This document shows positions 16,331-26,543 of a stretch of DNA of 64,000 bases, one piece after another (positions within the stretch are counted from its first letter, which is position 1; every line of letters begins with the position of its first letter). The stretch lies in the NCBI GenBank assembly GCA_023415795.1, contig JAEZJG010000022.1, positions 62,001 to 126,000 on the forward strand. The letters are read 5' to 3'. A program made the translations under genes and the position numbers. Below the pieces are notes generated by a model that saw only the letters and a list, made by a program, of their open reading frames with translations, did not search any database and was not told the DNA's origin. The DNA is from Bacillota bacterium. Lineage in GTDB: Bacteria; Bacillota; Clostridia; Christensenellales; SZUA-584.

Positions 16331-17142
16331 CAGAGTGAACCCTCCTTCGAGGCTTGGCGGTTATGCTGGAGGCGTCGCTTCAGCCCGCCGGGCAGCATTG
16401 CGACAGCGATCGGTTTTAAAACATAAGGGAGCCCCACGGGCAGCAGACCGAGTGCCTTGAAGCCGCGGAAGCGTATCTTGACTTCATTGAGCCGGTGCGC
16501 GAATCGGACGCGGCGCGGCACACGATTGTCACGGTAGCGCAGCAGCGGCTCGGCGAGGTTATATCCCGTAAAGCCGTGCGCGTAAAGGCGCATGAACAGG
16601 TCGTAGTCTTCCGTGCGGACAGTGTCGCGGCACACGCGGTAACCGCCCACGGCTGTCAGCGCATCGCGGCGCAGCATCACGGCAGGGTGGATAAACTGGC
16701 TGCCCCAGAGAAAGTCCTTCTTCTGAGGCGCGGCGTTGCCGAAGCGTTCGCCCCAGTCACCCGCGTCGTCGAACAGCGTACATCCGCTGCCGACGAGCGC
16801 ATATTCGGGATGCGTGTCCAGAAATGCAGTCTGCTTTTGAAAACGCTCGGGCAGCGATTCGTCGTCGCCGTCCATCCGAGCAATATAGCCGCCTTGCGCC
16901 TGTGCCAGCGCGAGGTTCAGCGACGGTGCCAGCCCCAGATTCTCCGCATTGGAAAAAAGCCGGATGCGGCTGTCGTGCAGCTCCCAGCTTTTGAGTTTTT
17001 TTGCCGTACCGTCTGTGGAAGCGTCGTCCCAAAGTATCAGCTCCCAATCGGTGAACGTCTGGTTCACGATGGAGGAGATGCTGGCGTCCACAGTGGCTTC
17101 ATTGTTATAGACGGACATCAGTACCGACACATTTGGGCTCAT
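16330..17142 (-). CDS. Glycosyltransferase family 2
   Basis: About 270 residues from the ATG at 17142 (MSPNVSVLMSVYNNEATVDAS), which has an AAAGGAAGGGA ribosome site. A longer open frame adds 56 residues that read only the neighbour's 3' end, so I reject it. Motifs are VSVLMSVYNN, ELILWDDASTDGT (acidic nucleotide site) and GGYIARMDGDDESLPERFQKQ (DxD). The C-terminus is basic. The gene overlaps the Wzz/kinase-like gene by 38 bp. It adds one sugar to the repeat unit. Confidence 0.88.
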   Translation of the reverse strand: MSPNVSVLMSVYNNEATVDASISSIVNQTFTDWELILWDDASTDGTAKKLKSWELHDSRIRLFSNAENLGLAPSLNLALAQAQGGYIARMDGDDESLPERFQKQTAFLDTHPEYALVGSGCTLFDDAGDWGERFGNAAPQKKDFLWGSQFIHPAVMLRRDALTAVGGYRVCRDTVRTEDYDLFMRLYAHGFTGYNLAEPLLRYRDNRVPRRVRFAHRLNEVKIRFRGFKALGLLPVGLPYVLKPIAVAMLPGGLKRRLQHNRQASKEGSL

Positions 17143-18427
17143 CGGTTCCCTTCCTTTGCTCAGGCTTTTGCTCCGTCGCAAGCTCAATGGGCAGATAGGT
17201 GTTGCCGTAGCGGCGCGGAACGAGGTTCCAAACGCAGTATATAGGACGCTCCTCCGCGCGGGACAGCAGCGAGACAGCCGCGTCCACATCCTCCTGTGTG
17301 CTGTGACCATAGCCGCATAGCAGCAGCGTTACATCCATACCCACGGCAAAGCCGGACATCTGTATATTGGACAGCAGCGGCGGACAATCCACCAACACCA
17401 TTGCGTATTTCTTCGCCTCCCGCGCGAGCACGGCAGAGATGGGACCGTCGAAGTCCACATTGGTTTCGCGGTCGTCCCAGGTGAATACACACCTGTCCAC
17501 GCCGGAGGAGAGCGGAACGATCACCGATTCAGATTGTATAAAGCGCTTGTTATGAGCGCTCTGTATCACGACGATCAGCGTTTTGAGCTGTATGCCGGAC
17601 AGCACCTGTGCAACCTCCTCCGTCACCGTGCTGTTGCCGCACTGCGCAGTGGGAGAGATGCACATGACGAGCTTGTGACCCTGTGCTTCCAGCAACTTTT
17701 TGAGAAACATTGCGATGGCGGTCACCTGCTGGCGGCGGCTTTGCGACTGCTCCGGTTTGTCCTGTGTCTGACGGCTGACAAAACCGACGACGTGAACATC
17801 ACCGTTGTAGCGCACGGACTTGATGTCGTACACGCGCTTGTCGAAGCAGCCCAACAAGAACGCCACAAACGCCCCAACGACCATGCCCGCCAGTGCGCCC
17901 ATCAGAAAAATTATATAGGTTTGTGCGCGGCTGGCCACTGCAATGCCGCCGTTTGGCTCTGCATTCTCCAGCCACTTGATGGGGCCTGCGTTGGCAGAAT
18001 GTGCAACAGCGAACGACAGATTCGCTTTAAGAGCGTCCAGCAGTTCGTAAGCCTGTTCCTTGTTGTCCCATTCCACATGCACCGTCACGGCCACGCTGGT
18101 GTCGCTGAAGTCAGCCGAGATAGCCTTGTCCAGCGCGTTAAGAGACACATCAAAGCTCACGGACTTTGCGACGGCCTCCAGCACCTCCTCGTGCTTGATG
18201 AAAGATTGGGACACCACCACGCTGTAGTTGACGGGAGAGGCCTCCGCTTCGGCAGCTGTTTGAATCGCGGGTATGAACGTGGCGGAAACGGTTACAGTTG
18301 AGTAATATTGATACCAGTATACGGCGGAGATGCCAAAGGCAAAAACAACGGCAAAAACAGCAGCCCAGATCCACCTTCTGTAGATGGTCTCCAGAATGCT
18401 TTTGACTGAATAGCGTGTCATGCCCAT
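17105..18427 (-). CDS. Wzz-like chain-length protein fused to a degenerate BY-kinase domain
   Basis: About 440 residues. Two membrane helices (roughly residues 24-44 and 175-198 of the 444-residue frame) enclose an extracytoplasmic Wzz-type domain. A cytoplasmic domain of tyrosine-kinase (CpsD/EpsB) shape follows. The Walker A position reads SPTAQCGNST instead of the usual S-x-PGEGKST, so the phosphate-binding Lys is missing. The Walker A-prime strand reads LIVVIQSAHNKR without its Asp, while Walker B (MVLVDCPPLL) remains. There is no C-terminal tyrosine cluster. It probably controls polymer length or export without kinase activity. The start is uncertain: TTG at 18439 and ATG at 18427 or 18421 are all in frame. 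Confidence 0.82.
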   Translation of the reverse strand: MGMTRYSVKSILETIYRRWIWAAVFAVVFAFGISAVYWYQYYSTVTVSATFIPAIQTAAEAEASPVNYSVVVSQSFIKHEEVLEAVAKSVSFDVSLNALDKAISADFSDTSVAVTVHVEWDNKEQAYELLDALKANLSFAVAHSANAGPIKWLENAEPNGGIAVASRAQTYIIFLMGALAGMVVGAFVAFLLGCFDKRVYDIKSVRYNGDVHVVGFVSRQTQDKPEQSQSRRQQVTAIAMFLKKLLEAQGHKLVMCISPTAQCGNSTVTEEVAQVLSGIQLKTLIVVIQSAHNKRFIQSESVIVPLSSGVDRCVFTWDDRETNVDFDGPISAVLAREAKKYAMVLVDCPPLLSNIQMSGFAVGMDVTLLLCGYGHSTQEDVDAAVSLLSRAEERPIYCVWNLVPRRYGNTYLPIELATEQKPEQRKGTDEPKCVGTDVRL

Positions 18428-18461
18428 CGACGGTTCCAAGCTCCGCGCGTCCCCCTCGTAT

Positions 18462-20318
18462 TTAATCTATCCTGCGATCCTGCAGCGACGGCACAATCTT
18501 TCGAATATGCTCATACGCTTTGGTGTAGTCCTTCTGACCGATTGTTTCAATGAGATCCTTGATAATTTCATCCTGCTCGCATTCGGGCTGGCAACCGGCT
18601 GATTTGAGCATGAATATTTTGTTGCTGGAGGTTTTAACCACCGTTTCTTCCGGCAAGCGCAGTTCCTCGTGCATCTTCTCGCCCGGACGCAGACCTGTCA
18701 CCTCGATCTGGATGTCTTTACCTGGCTCCAAGCCGGATAGCTGTATCATCGTGGTCGCAAGATCGTAGATGCGAATGGGCTCGCCCATATCCAGCACGAA
18801 TATCTCGCCGCCCTTCATAATGGAGGCAGATTCCAGCACCAGCTGTACCGCTTCGGGTATCGTCATAAAGTATCGCGTAATGTCGGGATGCGTCACCGTC
18901 AGGGGTCCGCCTGCCCGCAGCTGCTTATTGAATATCGGGATAACGCTGGAGTGGCTGCCCAGCACGTTGCCAAAGCGCACCGCCGCGAACAGCGTGCCTG
19001 TGTTCTGACGGCTTTTCTGCTGGAGCATCAGCTCGGCCACGCGCTTGGTTGCGCCCATAATGTTGGTGGGGTTCACAGCCTTGTCGGTGGATATCAGCAT
19101 GAAGCGGCCCACCCTGTTGGAGATACTGGCATTCACCACGTTTCGTGTGCCGATAACGTTGTTTAGCAGCGCCTCACGGAAGTTGCCCTCCATCATGGGC
19201 ACGTGCTTGTGTGCGGCGGCATGGAATACCACATCCGGCTTATATTTGGTAAAAACCGTGTTCAGTATATCCTTATCCCGAATCGAGATCAAGCAAATTT
19301 CAAACAAAGATTCATGATACTTCTGCTTGAGTTCCAGTGAGATATCGAAAAGACCGTTCTCATTGAAGTCGACTATCACTAGCAGGCGCGGCTTATAGTT
19401 CATGAGCTGGCGGCACATTTCAGAGCCGATGGAGCCCGCGCCGCCCGTTACCAGCGCCACCTTGTCCTTCACCATTTCGCTGACGCTTTCGAGATCGAGC
19501 CGTACCACCTCGCGCTGCAGCAAATCCTCCACGCGCACCTCGTTGATGGTAGACTTCGCAAGCCCGTCGAAGGCGAGGTTGGACATGTTGCCGAAGCGCT
19601 TAACGGTGCAGTTCGCATCGCGGCACAGGTTGAATATCTCGCGGATGGTGCTGTTGTCCACAAACGGTATGGCGATGATGATAACCTCTGCACCAAACTT
19701 TTTGGCGGCGTACGGAATCAGCATACGCGGCCCCACTACCAGCAATCCCTTGACGCGTTTGCGCTCCAGCCGCGGGTCGTCGTCGATAAACGCGACGGGG
19801 TGCAGCTTCTTGGCGGGGTCTTGATTGAGCATATCCACCAAATACTTGCCTGCGTTGCCTGCGCCGAAGATGATGGCGCGCTTGACCTCAGTTTTTCTGT
19901 CTGTGGTCAGCAGGCGAAACATGGCGTGGTATGCGCCCAGCGCCAACAGACGGTACAGACCGCAAAAGGCACCGGTGTATATCAATAGGTTGAGAATAAA
20001 GCGCAAGGGCAACGGCTGCCCCACAACAGCCAAGAATATGCTGAGTACCAGGTGAGAGATGACAACTGCGCTGCACAGCCTGATAGCACTGAGCAGAGAA
20101 TAGTCTCGCAGCTGCTCGTCGTAGCAGCGCACCAGCAGAAAGGTAAATACGTTGATAACAAGGTATGCGATTACAAGCAGCCGATGCTGCATCAGCAAAA
20201 TGCCGATATCCGCTGCGGGAGTAAGCAGCGGCAGCGTCAGCAGCAGCACTGCACACATGCACAGAACATCCAGTAAGAATACGATGCTTTTTAATATTAT
20301 TTCCTTTATATTCAGCAA
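18462..20318 (-). CDS. Membrane-bound UDP-sugar 4,6-dehydratase, CapD/FlaA1/EpsC family
   Basis: About 618 residues from a TTG at 20318, which has GGAGG five bases upstream; an in-frame ATG at 20399 would overlap the previous gene by 46 bp. Four N-terminal membrane helices are followed by a CoA-binding-like Rossmann domain (IIFGAGNAGKYLV) and a catalytic SDR domain (VALVTGGAGSIGSEMCRQL, about residue 290). The active site has ISTDKAVNPTNIMGATKRVAE, in which the usual Tyr of YxxxK is Met, as in other long CapD/WbpM-type enzymes. The family converts UDP-GlcNAc to the 4-keto-6-deoxy sugar. With the DegT aminotransferase upstream it could make a UDP-4-amino-4,6-dideoxy sugar. Confidence 0.9.
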   Translation of the reverse strand: MLNIKEIILKSIVFLLDVLCMCAVLLLTLPLLTPAADIGILLMQHRLLVIAYLVINVFTFLLVRCYDEQLRDYSLLSAIRLCSAVVISHLVLSIFLAVVGQPLPLRFILNLLIYTGAFCGLYRLLALGAYHAMFRLLTTDRKTEVKRAIIFGAGNAGKYLVDMLNQDPAKKLHPVAFIDDDPRLERKRVKGLLVVGPRMLIPYAAKKFGAEVIIIAIPFVDNSTIREIFNLCRDANCTVKRFGNMSNLAFDGLAKSTINEVRVEDLLQREVVRLDLESVSEMVKDKVALVTGGAGSIGSEMCRQLMNYKPRLLVIVDFNENGLFDISLELKQKYHESLFEICLISIRDKDILNTVFTKYKPDVVFHAAAHKHVPMMEGNFREALLNNVIGTRNVVNASISNRVGRFMLISTDKAVNPTNIMGATKRVAELMLQQKSRQNTGTLFAAVRFGNVLGSHSSVIPIFNKQLRAGGPLTVTHPDITRYFMTIPEAVQLVLESASIMKGGEIFVLDMGEPIRIYDLATTMIQLSGLEPGKDIQIEVTGLRPGEKMHEELRLPEETVVKTSSNKIFMLKSAGCQPECEQDEIIKDLIETIGQKDYTKAYEHIRKIVPSLQDRRID

Positions 20319-20353
20319 AGCGACCTCCGCAACACGTCTCGTGTTTCTGTCTG

Positions 20354-21019
20354 CTAAAAAATCCTGTAAGTAGGCGGGATATCGAAGGTGGCACAGCAAG
20401 AGCCGCCAATCAAAAACCTTTCAAAATCCATCGTTACTTCATTTCCGTCATATATATAGAAGAATCGTACCAAAACACCTTTTTGATTAATGTAATATGC
20501 GTAAACGGTGCCGTCTTTGTAAAGCTCAATACGCTCCACCTGATTACCGTCCAGCAGCTCGCCGGAACGACGGATGATTTTGCCATCGATCGCACCAATC
20601 AGATTGCTGTCAAGAAAATCGAATCTGAGGATGTCCTCCTGAACCGTTTGGGCGGTGTCGTCCACCAGCAGATACTGACCGTCTTGATAGATCTGCCGGT
20701 ATTCGTGGTCGTATTGCACTGTCTTCATCACGTAGTCTCCGTCATCTGCTGTGCACGCCACCTCCATGCGGTAGGAGCCGTCCTGTCCGTTGACGGTCTT
20801 GTAAGCGAAGAAGCCATAATAGTTCGACGCGGCGAGATCAGCCAGAAAGGGTATGCTTTTGCCAGTCTCAGCGCTCTCGTTTGCAGCGGAGACTGCCACC
20901 CCTTTTGATGCCGCCAGCGTGCCCATCGCGCGGCTGATAACGGGTGCAAGCAGCACCATCATGACAATCAGCAGCACAGCACAGGCGGCTATTTTTACGG
21001 GTGTGCTCAAATTCTTCAT
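20354..21019 (-). CDS. Exported or membrane-anchored protein of unknown function in the exopolysaccharide operon
   Basis: A 221-residue protein from the ATG at 21019, preceded by AAGGAGG; a longer frame begins 30 bp earlier without support. It has a basic start (MKNLSTPVK) and one hydrophobic segment at about residues 8-30 (IAACAVLLIVMMVLLAPVI). A hydrophilic, mostly beta-strand-like domain rich in Tyr and Asp follows. I do not recognise the family. The start shares ATGA with the stop of the aminotransferase, so the two are translationally coupled, and the dehydratase follows 35 bp later. A role at the membrane during polysaccharide assembly is only an inference from position. Confidence 0.75.
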   Translation of the reverse strand: MKNLSTPVKIAACAVLLIVMMVLLAPVISRAMGTLAASKGVAVSAANESAETGKSIPFLADLAASNYYGFFAYKTVNGQDGSYRMEVACTADDGDYVMKTVQYDHEYRQIYQDGQYLLVDDTAQTVQEDILRFDFLDSNLIGAIDGKIIRRSGELLDGNQVERIELYKDGTVYAYYINQKGVLVRFFYIYDGNEVTMDFERFLIGGSCCATFDIPPTYRIF

Positions 21020-22188
21020 ACGCACGCCTCCTTGAAAGCGGCCATGCACGAGCTGTTTGCGAAGCAGCCTCTGATGATGTCCATAATTTTATCTTGCGTG
21101 TCTGCAGTTAGTGCGGAACCGGACGGCAGGCATATAGCACTTTCAAACAGGCGCTGTCCGACGGGCTGTTTGCCGCTGCTGTGGAAGAATCGGCAGCCCT
21201 GATAAACGGGCTGCATGTGCATTGGCTTCCAGTAGGGGCGCGTCTCGATGTTCTCCTGCGCCAGCGCGTCTGCAAGCTGTGCTGCGGATACACCACATCC
21301 GCCTTCCAGCACCAGCACAGTCAGCCAAAAGTTGGGCTGCGCTCCCTCAAGCATCGGGTTGAAGCTGACAGGCAGATCGCTCAGTCCCTGTTGGTAACGG
21401 TTAAAAATGCCGCTCCGTATCTGCACATAGCTGTCCAACGTTTCCATCTGTCCGCGACCAATTCCGGCACAGATGTTGGACATGCGATAGTTGTAGCCGA
21501 TTTCCTTATGCTCGTAGTGCGGGGCGACCTCGCGTGCCTGGGTCGCCCAAAACTTCATCTTCTGTATTGCGTGCTCGTCGTCCGACAGCACCATGCCGCC
21601 CGACGAGGTGGTGATGATTTTGTTGGCGTTGAAAGAGAGAATATTCAGCGCGCCGAAGGTGCCGCAGCGGCGTCCCTTGTAAGATGCACCCAGTGCCTCA
21701 GCCGCGTCTTCAATCAGCGTCACGCCAAACTCCGCACAGATATCCGTAATGCGATTATAGTCCGCAGGCATACCGTACAGGTCTACCACGACCACAGCCT
21801 TGGGAAGCCGTCCTTCCCTTTTACATGCGTGCAGCGCATCTGCCAGCAGCGATGGGTTCATGCACCAGCTTTCTTTGTCCGAATCAACGAACACCGGTTC
21901 TGCCTGCTGATAAATGATGGGGTTGCAGCTGGCCGCAAAAGTGACATCGGAACAGAGTACGACATCGCCCGCACCCACGCCCGCGTAACGCAGTGCCAGA
22001 TGCAGCGCGGCTGTGCCGGAGCTGACCGCAACCGCGCCCGCTATGCCGGTATAGCTCTTCACCGCAGCCTCAAAAGCATCGATGTTTTCACCCAGCGGCG
22101 CGATCCAGTTGCTCTCAAAAGCTTGATGAATGTATTCAATTTCCCGTCCGTTCATGTGCGGCGGCGAAAGATAAACCCGCTTGTCCAC
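21016..22188 (-). CDS. DegT/DnrJ/EryC1/StrS-family sugar aminotransferase
   Basis: About 390 residues from a GTG at 22188 (reading VDKRVYLSPPHMNG). The open frame extends 52 residues further to 22344, but that stretch is AT-rich, unlike a protein and covers the promoter. Motifs are the substrate-entry APLGENIDAFEAAV, the PLP phosphate-binding AVSSGTAALHLALRYAGV, DVTFAASCNPI, a VVVDLYGMPADYN segment, EDAAEALGASYKGRRCGTFG and the PLP lysine in SFNANKIITTSSGG. It transfers an amino group to a keto sugar nucleotide. Being the first gene of the operon, beside the 4,6-dehydratase, it fits synthesis of a 4-amino-4,6-dideoxy sugar. Confidence 0.88.
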   Translation of the reverse strand: MDKRVYLSPPHMNGREIEYIHQAFESNWIAPLGENIDAFEAAVKSYTGIAGAVAVSSGTAALHLALRYAGVGAGDVVLCSDVTFAASCNPIIYQQAEPVFVDSDKESWCMNPSLLADALHACKREGRLPKAVVVVDLYGMPADYNRITDICAEFGVTLIEDAAEALGASYKGRRCGTFGALNILSFNANKIITTSSGGMVLSDDEHAIQKMKFWATQAREVAPHYEHKEIGYNYRMSNICAGIGRGQMETLDSYVQIRSGIFNRYQQGLSDLPVSFNPMLEGAQPNFWLTVLVLEGGCGVSAAQLADALAQENIETRPYWKPMHMQPVYQGCRFFHSSGKQPVGQRLFESAICLPSGSALTADTQDKIMDIIRGCFANSSCMAAFKEACV

Positions 22189-22320
22189 TTGCTGCCCGCT
22201 TTCCTGTTCCGTAGTTGTACGGAATATATATATGTAGAGTAAAAAAAAAGTATGACTTTTTCGAATCATTCTATAAATAACCACTATTCGGGAACTTAAA
22301 ACATTCTGTTTATATATGGA

Positions 22321-22349
22321 AATATAAAGCGTTGCGTATATCATTTCAA
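22321..22349 (-). promoter_or_regulatory. Candidate sigma-A promoter of the exopolysaccharide operon
   Basis: On the minus strand TTGAAA is followed after 17 bases by TATATT. It lies about 130 bases upstream of the aminotransferase start. The leader between them contains a perfect small hairpin, TTCCGTA/TACGGAA (22207-22224), close to the GTG start. I found no second c-di-GMP aptamer in this leader. Confidence 0.45.
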
Positions 22350-22504
22350 GCCGCGATACTGTACTTGCAGCTTTTATGCACAGATTAATGGTTCAGATAA
22401 GTATAATTATGCATGAAAATACAACTTCTTTTTTTCGCATAACCGTCTGAGATTTCTGCCAAAATAACATCGGACATTCGCACGATTTAAAGGGGGGAAG
22501 ATGC

Positions 22505-23669
22505 ATGAAGAAGGTTATTCTTTTATTGACTGTGCTGGCGGTTATTGCCGTGGGCTGGTTTTTGTATTTTGACAAGGGCGAGACGGTTAAAAATGTAAGC
22601 ATCTACAACGTGACTACGGGGGACCTTGAAAACACGCTGGAGTTTTCCGGCGAAGTCGCCAGCACAAATATGTACAGCGTGATGAGCGAGACGGGCGGTA
22701 CGGTAACGGATTGCATGGTATCTGAGGGAAGCCATGTCGAGGCAGGCGACAGTCTGTTTGAGCTGGATGCTTCGGTGTTGCAAGCCAAATTGGACGAGGC
22801 ACGGCTGCGATACGATGCGCTCAAGGAAACCTCCGCACAGACCGTGATGGCAGGGCAAAATTCAATCGTATCTTCCGCGCAGCAGCAGAAGGCGGCAGTG
22901 GCACTGGCGTTGTCGCAGACGACGGGATATGATTTGGAGTCTTTCAACGACGCACTGGGCAGCGAGGCGGGTGAGCAGGCAGCAGCGGCAGCCGCTATGA
23001 TACAGGAAAAGCTGAGCAGCGTGCAAAGCATGGAGGATAATCAGGACTATGCCGCGCTGGGCTCGGAAACGCAGCTGAAGCTGGCGGAACTGGCAGTGAA
23101 GCAGCTAGAGGATGCTGTGGCAAACATGAGCTTTAAGAGCCGAATTTCGGGTACGGTACTGGCTGTAAACATTCGCGACGGTGAGGTGTTGGCGCCCGGT
23201 GTTCCGGCTATGGTGATAGCGGATACCGCCAGCACGGACATCACAGGTTATGTTTATGAAAAAGACGTCACCAGTCTGAAAACAGATATGGACGTGAAGA
23301 TAAGCACCGAAAACAGCAGTTACTCGGGCAAGCTAACTGCCATCGGCGAAGCGGCGGCGGACATCGGAGCTGCGTCAGCGTTTGATACTATGACTAAGGT
23401 AACGATAACACCGGACGGCACTTTTAAAAAGATGCCGGGCGCGGTGGTGGATTTAAAGATTGTGCTGAGTGAGAAGAAGAATGTGCTGATGATACCGCAG
23501 GACTGCATCACTGAGGATGGCTGCGTTTACGTGGTGGGTGAGGATGGTATAGTGATGAAGCGTGCGGTCAGAACAGGCTTTGAGGATATGTTCAACACCG
23601 AGGTATTGGAGGGGCTTGCCAAAGGAGAAAGAATCGTGATGCAGCCGGACAGTGTAAAGGAGGGGGAGC

Positions 23670-23686
<17 letters not shown>
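22505..23686 (+). CDS. MacA/HlyD-family periplasmic-adaptor-like protein of an ABC efflux system
   Basis: A 393-residue protein. Residues 1-20 are a signal anchor (KKVILLLTVLAVIAVGWFLYF). The adaptor core has a biotinyl-lipoyl-like half (ETGGTVTDCMVSEGSHVEAGDSLFELD), an alpha-helical hairpin of about 100 residues rich in Ala and Gln, and the returning half (SRISGTVLAVNIRDGEVLAPG). The C-terminal beta-barrel contains LMIPQDCITEDGCVYVVGEDG. Its stop region overlaps the next ATG by 17 bp. In Gram-positive bacteria such YknX-like proteins assist a MacB-type ABC exporter of peptides or drugs. A GGGGGG-AAG site lies before the ATG. Confidence 0.88.
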
Positions 23687-24340
<654 letters not shown>

Positions 24341-24344
<4 letters not shown>

Positions 24345-25513
24345 GGTTTAAAGACTATCTGAGTATCGCGGGACACCAGCTGAAAAAGAACCGCATGCGC
24401 ACTGTGCTGACGGTGATGGGCATCATGATCGGCATAGCATCCATGATTACTGTGATATCGGTTGGTAACGGCGGACAGCAGATGATCAACGATGAGCTGC
24501 TAAAATTTGGAATAAACCGCATTTGGCTGTTTCCCAACAACCTGCGCGGGCCTACCGAGTTGCTCACGCTAGCGGATGCACAGATGCTGGAGAAGGTACA
24601 CGACGTGAAGGATGTCGCACCGTCCGCTTATGAGAAAGGCTTTCTATCCAACGCAGAGAAGAAGGTTGTATCTGATATTGTGGGCACCACTGATGCACTG
24701 TTTGATATCGAGCAGATGACGTTTTTGGAGGGGCATGGTTTAACGCAGAATGACATCAAATATTCGCGGCAGGTGGTGGTGCTGAGCGAGGAAGCACGGG
24801 ACACGCTGTTCGGCGAGGGAGCGAGGGCGGTGGGCAAAAAAGTGTCCATCAACGGGCAGAAGTTTACCGTGGTGGGTGTGGAGAATGAAGATCAGTCGCT
24901 CTATGCGTCCTTCTTCTCCGGAAAATGCTACATTCCGGTGTCCACCTACAGTCTAATGTTTTCCAGCGGCAATGTGGATGAGATATCTGTGACGTCGATG
25001 AACACGGAAACACTGGACGGCGTGGTCGACGACTGCGTTTCGCTGCTGCTTTCCAAATACGGCGAAGGTTCCATCAAGATCATCAACCTGACGCAGGAGC
25101 TGCAAAACGCACAGAACATACTGGACATATTCAAAACGGTGGTATCCGCTGTGGCGGCTATCGCGCTGCTGGTGGGGGGGATCGGCATCATGAACATCAT
25201 GCTGGTGACTGTTAAGGAGCGCACTCGTGAGATCGGTATACGCAAGGCATTGGGCGCGGGCGAGCATCACATACTGGGGCAGTTTCTTGCGGAAGCGCTG
25301 TTTTACGCGATGTTCGGCGGGCTGCTGGGGCTCATTGTTGGTGTGCTGCTTACAAAACTGGCGGGCAACGTACTCAATATTCAGGCGGAGGTATCCGCTA
25401 CGGCCGCGTCGCTGAGCGTGCTGTTTTCCGCGACAGTGGGCATCGTTTTCGGATTGATGCCCGCGTATAAGGCTTCCAAGCTGAACCCTGTGGAGGCACT
25501 TCGGCACGAATAG
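24341..25513 (+). CDS. MacB/FtsX-family ABC permease (YknZ-like)
   Basis: A 390-residue protein with one N-terminal membrane helix (MRTVLTVMGIMIGIASMITVISV, near residues 18-40), a large extracytoplasmic MacB_PCD domain of about 210 residues, and three C-terminal helices. The conserved VGGIGIMNIMLVTVKERTREIGIRKALGA block follows the second helix, and the ending PAYKASKLNPVEALRHE is the family mark. It forms the membrane part of the mechanotransmission-type exporter with the upstream ATPase and adaptor. The cargo is unknown. A terminator follows 27 bp after the stop. Confidence 0.92.
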
Positions 25514-25539
25514 CTGATACATGCTGATACAGATAAGTT

Positions 25540-25570
25540 CACCCCGACAGCTTATGCTTCGGGGTGTTTT
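25540..25570 (+). terminator. Rho-independent terminator of the MacAB-like operon
   Basis: CACCCCGA pairs with TCGGGGTG around a short loop and is followed by TTTT. The rest of the 185-bp gap before the next gene is AT-rich and shows no clear feature. Confidence 0.8.
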
Positions 25571-25698
25571 GATTCAATGACTATATGAGATACTGTGAAT
25601 TTTTGCACTTACACAAATATGAGAATATGTGGTAATATTATCATCCAACACGTCATTAGAAATTAACCGCACTACATATTACGTGGGAGGTGCCCTCA

Positions 25699-26280
25699 AT
25701 GGACAAATCCTCAGTGTATGCAATTAAGAAGATATTCATGTCAAGGATAACATTCCTCCTGTTGATGGGATATCAAATAGCAATCTGCTTTATCACACCT
25801 ATGGAAGTTTATATAGGTATATTGATTCCGCAGCTTATGATACTGCTTTTCATTACTCTGAACTTCTGGCTACAGATACAGCCATCCGTTAAGTACAGAG
25901 AGCCGATGGAACAAGCGGCTGAAGCCAGCTATGAATTTACGATGAGGGTGTTTAGGATAAAGGCAGTCAGTTCCAAAACGGAAGGGAAATACCGAGTACA
26001 GATAAGCCTTGGTGCTGCAGTGATTTTCGTAGGAATTGCGCTGATTGCTTATCTGATTATTTTTCTTGAATACGTTTCGAACAACCTATCAATTATTATA
26101 TCAAGCATGATAAAACTGACGCGCGTATCAGGTCTCATGCTATTTATTGGAAGTATAGTCCTGCTCTTTATAAATTTACGTCTGAGGAAAAAAAGAATAT
26201 ATCATTACATACCGGATATAAGCATTAATGGGCTGATAGGGCAGGTTCTTTTGTTATCGATGATACTGATTGTGTTTTAG
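25699..26280 (+). CDS. Small multi-pass membrane protein of unknown function
   Basis: A 193-residue protein from the ATG at 25699, which has GGGAGG eight bases upstream; a GTG nine bases earlier sits inside that ribosome site and is unlikely. About five hydrophobic segments are visible, including FLLLMGYQIAICFI, GILIPQLMILLFITLNFWL, VIFVGIALIAYLIIFLEY, and two near the C-terminus (GLMLFIGSIVLLFI and QVLLLSMILIVF), with a hydrophilic loop of about 45 residues after the second. I do not recognise the family. The gene is visibly richer in A and T than its neighbours, which may point to separate origin. It stands alone between a terminator and a repeat copy. Confidence 0.65.
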   Translation: MDKSSVYAIKKIFMSRITFLLLMGYQIAICFITPMEVYIGILIPQLMILLFITLNFWLQIQPSVKYREPMEQAAEASYEFTMRVFRIKAVSSKTEGKYRVQISLGAAVIFVGIALIAYLIIFLEYVSNNLSIIISSMIKLTRVSGLMLFIGSIVLLFINLRLRKKRIYHYIPDISINGLIGQVLLLSMILIVF

Positions 26281-26350
26281 AAAGAGCAACCGTAACGTGC
26301 TGTGATACAGAGCGAAGAGAAGCCATCCCATTTGAGGTGCAGCACGCTAA

Positions 26351-26410
26351 GGGGATTCCTCACTGCGTTCGGAATGACAGATGTTCGGGCGGGCGCTGTC
26401 ATGCAAAGTG
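26351..26410 (-). repeat. Copy of intergenic repeat family 1 (reverse orientation)
   Basis: Read on the minus strand it gives CATCTGTCATTCCGAACG, then CAGTGAGGAATCCCC, the same core as the copies at 5798-6090, with a GCATGACAG block beside it. The 260-bp gap between the membrane protein and Ku holds this repeat and otherwise nothing I can name. Confidence 0.75.
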
Positions 26411-26543
26411 CAACGAAGTAACAGATGGTGGTTCTGGTGTTAATTGTTTCGCGGGCGTTGCCACCTTTATCTGATAAACAATTCATCTTTTTATCACGCG
26501 CGGGAAATATTAATAGCATCAGCATGAGAAAGGACTTTTTGCG

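Noticed and set aside
22189..22500. Second c-di-GMP riboswitch ahead of the exopolysaccharide operon
   Set aside because: I searched the minus-strand leader for the GACGCAAAGCC core and the tetraloop stem and found neither.
26420..26543. Sigma-G-type (forespore) promoter for ku
   Set aside because: ku is sigma-G-controlled in Bacillus, so I looked, but found no convincing -35/-10 pair in this gap.
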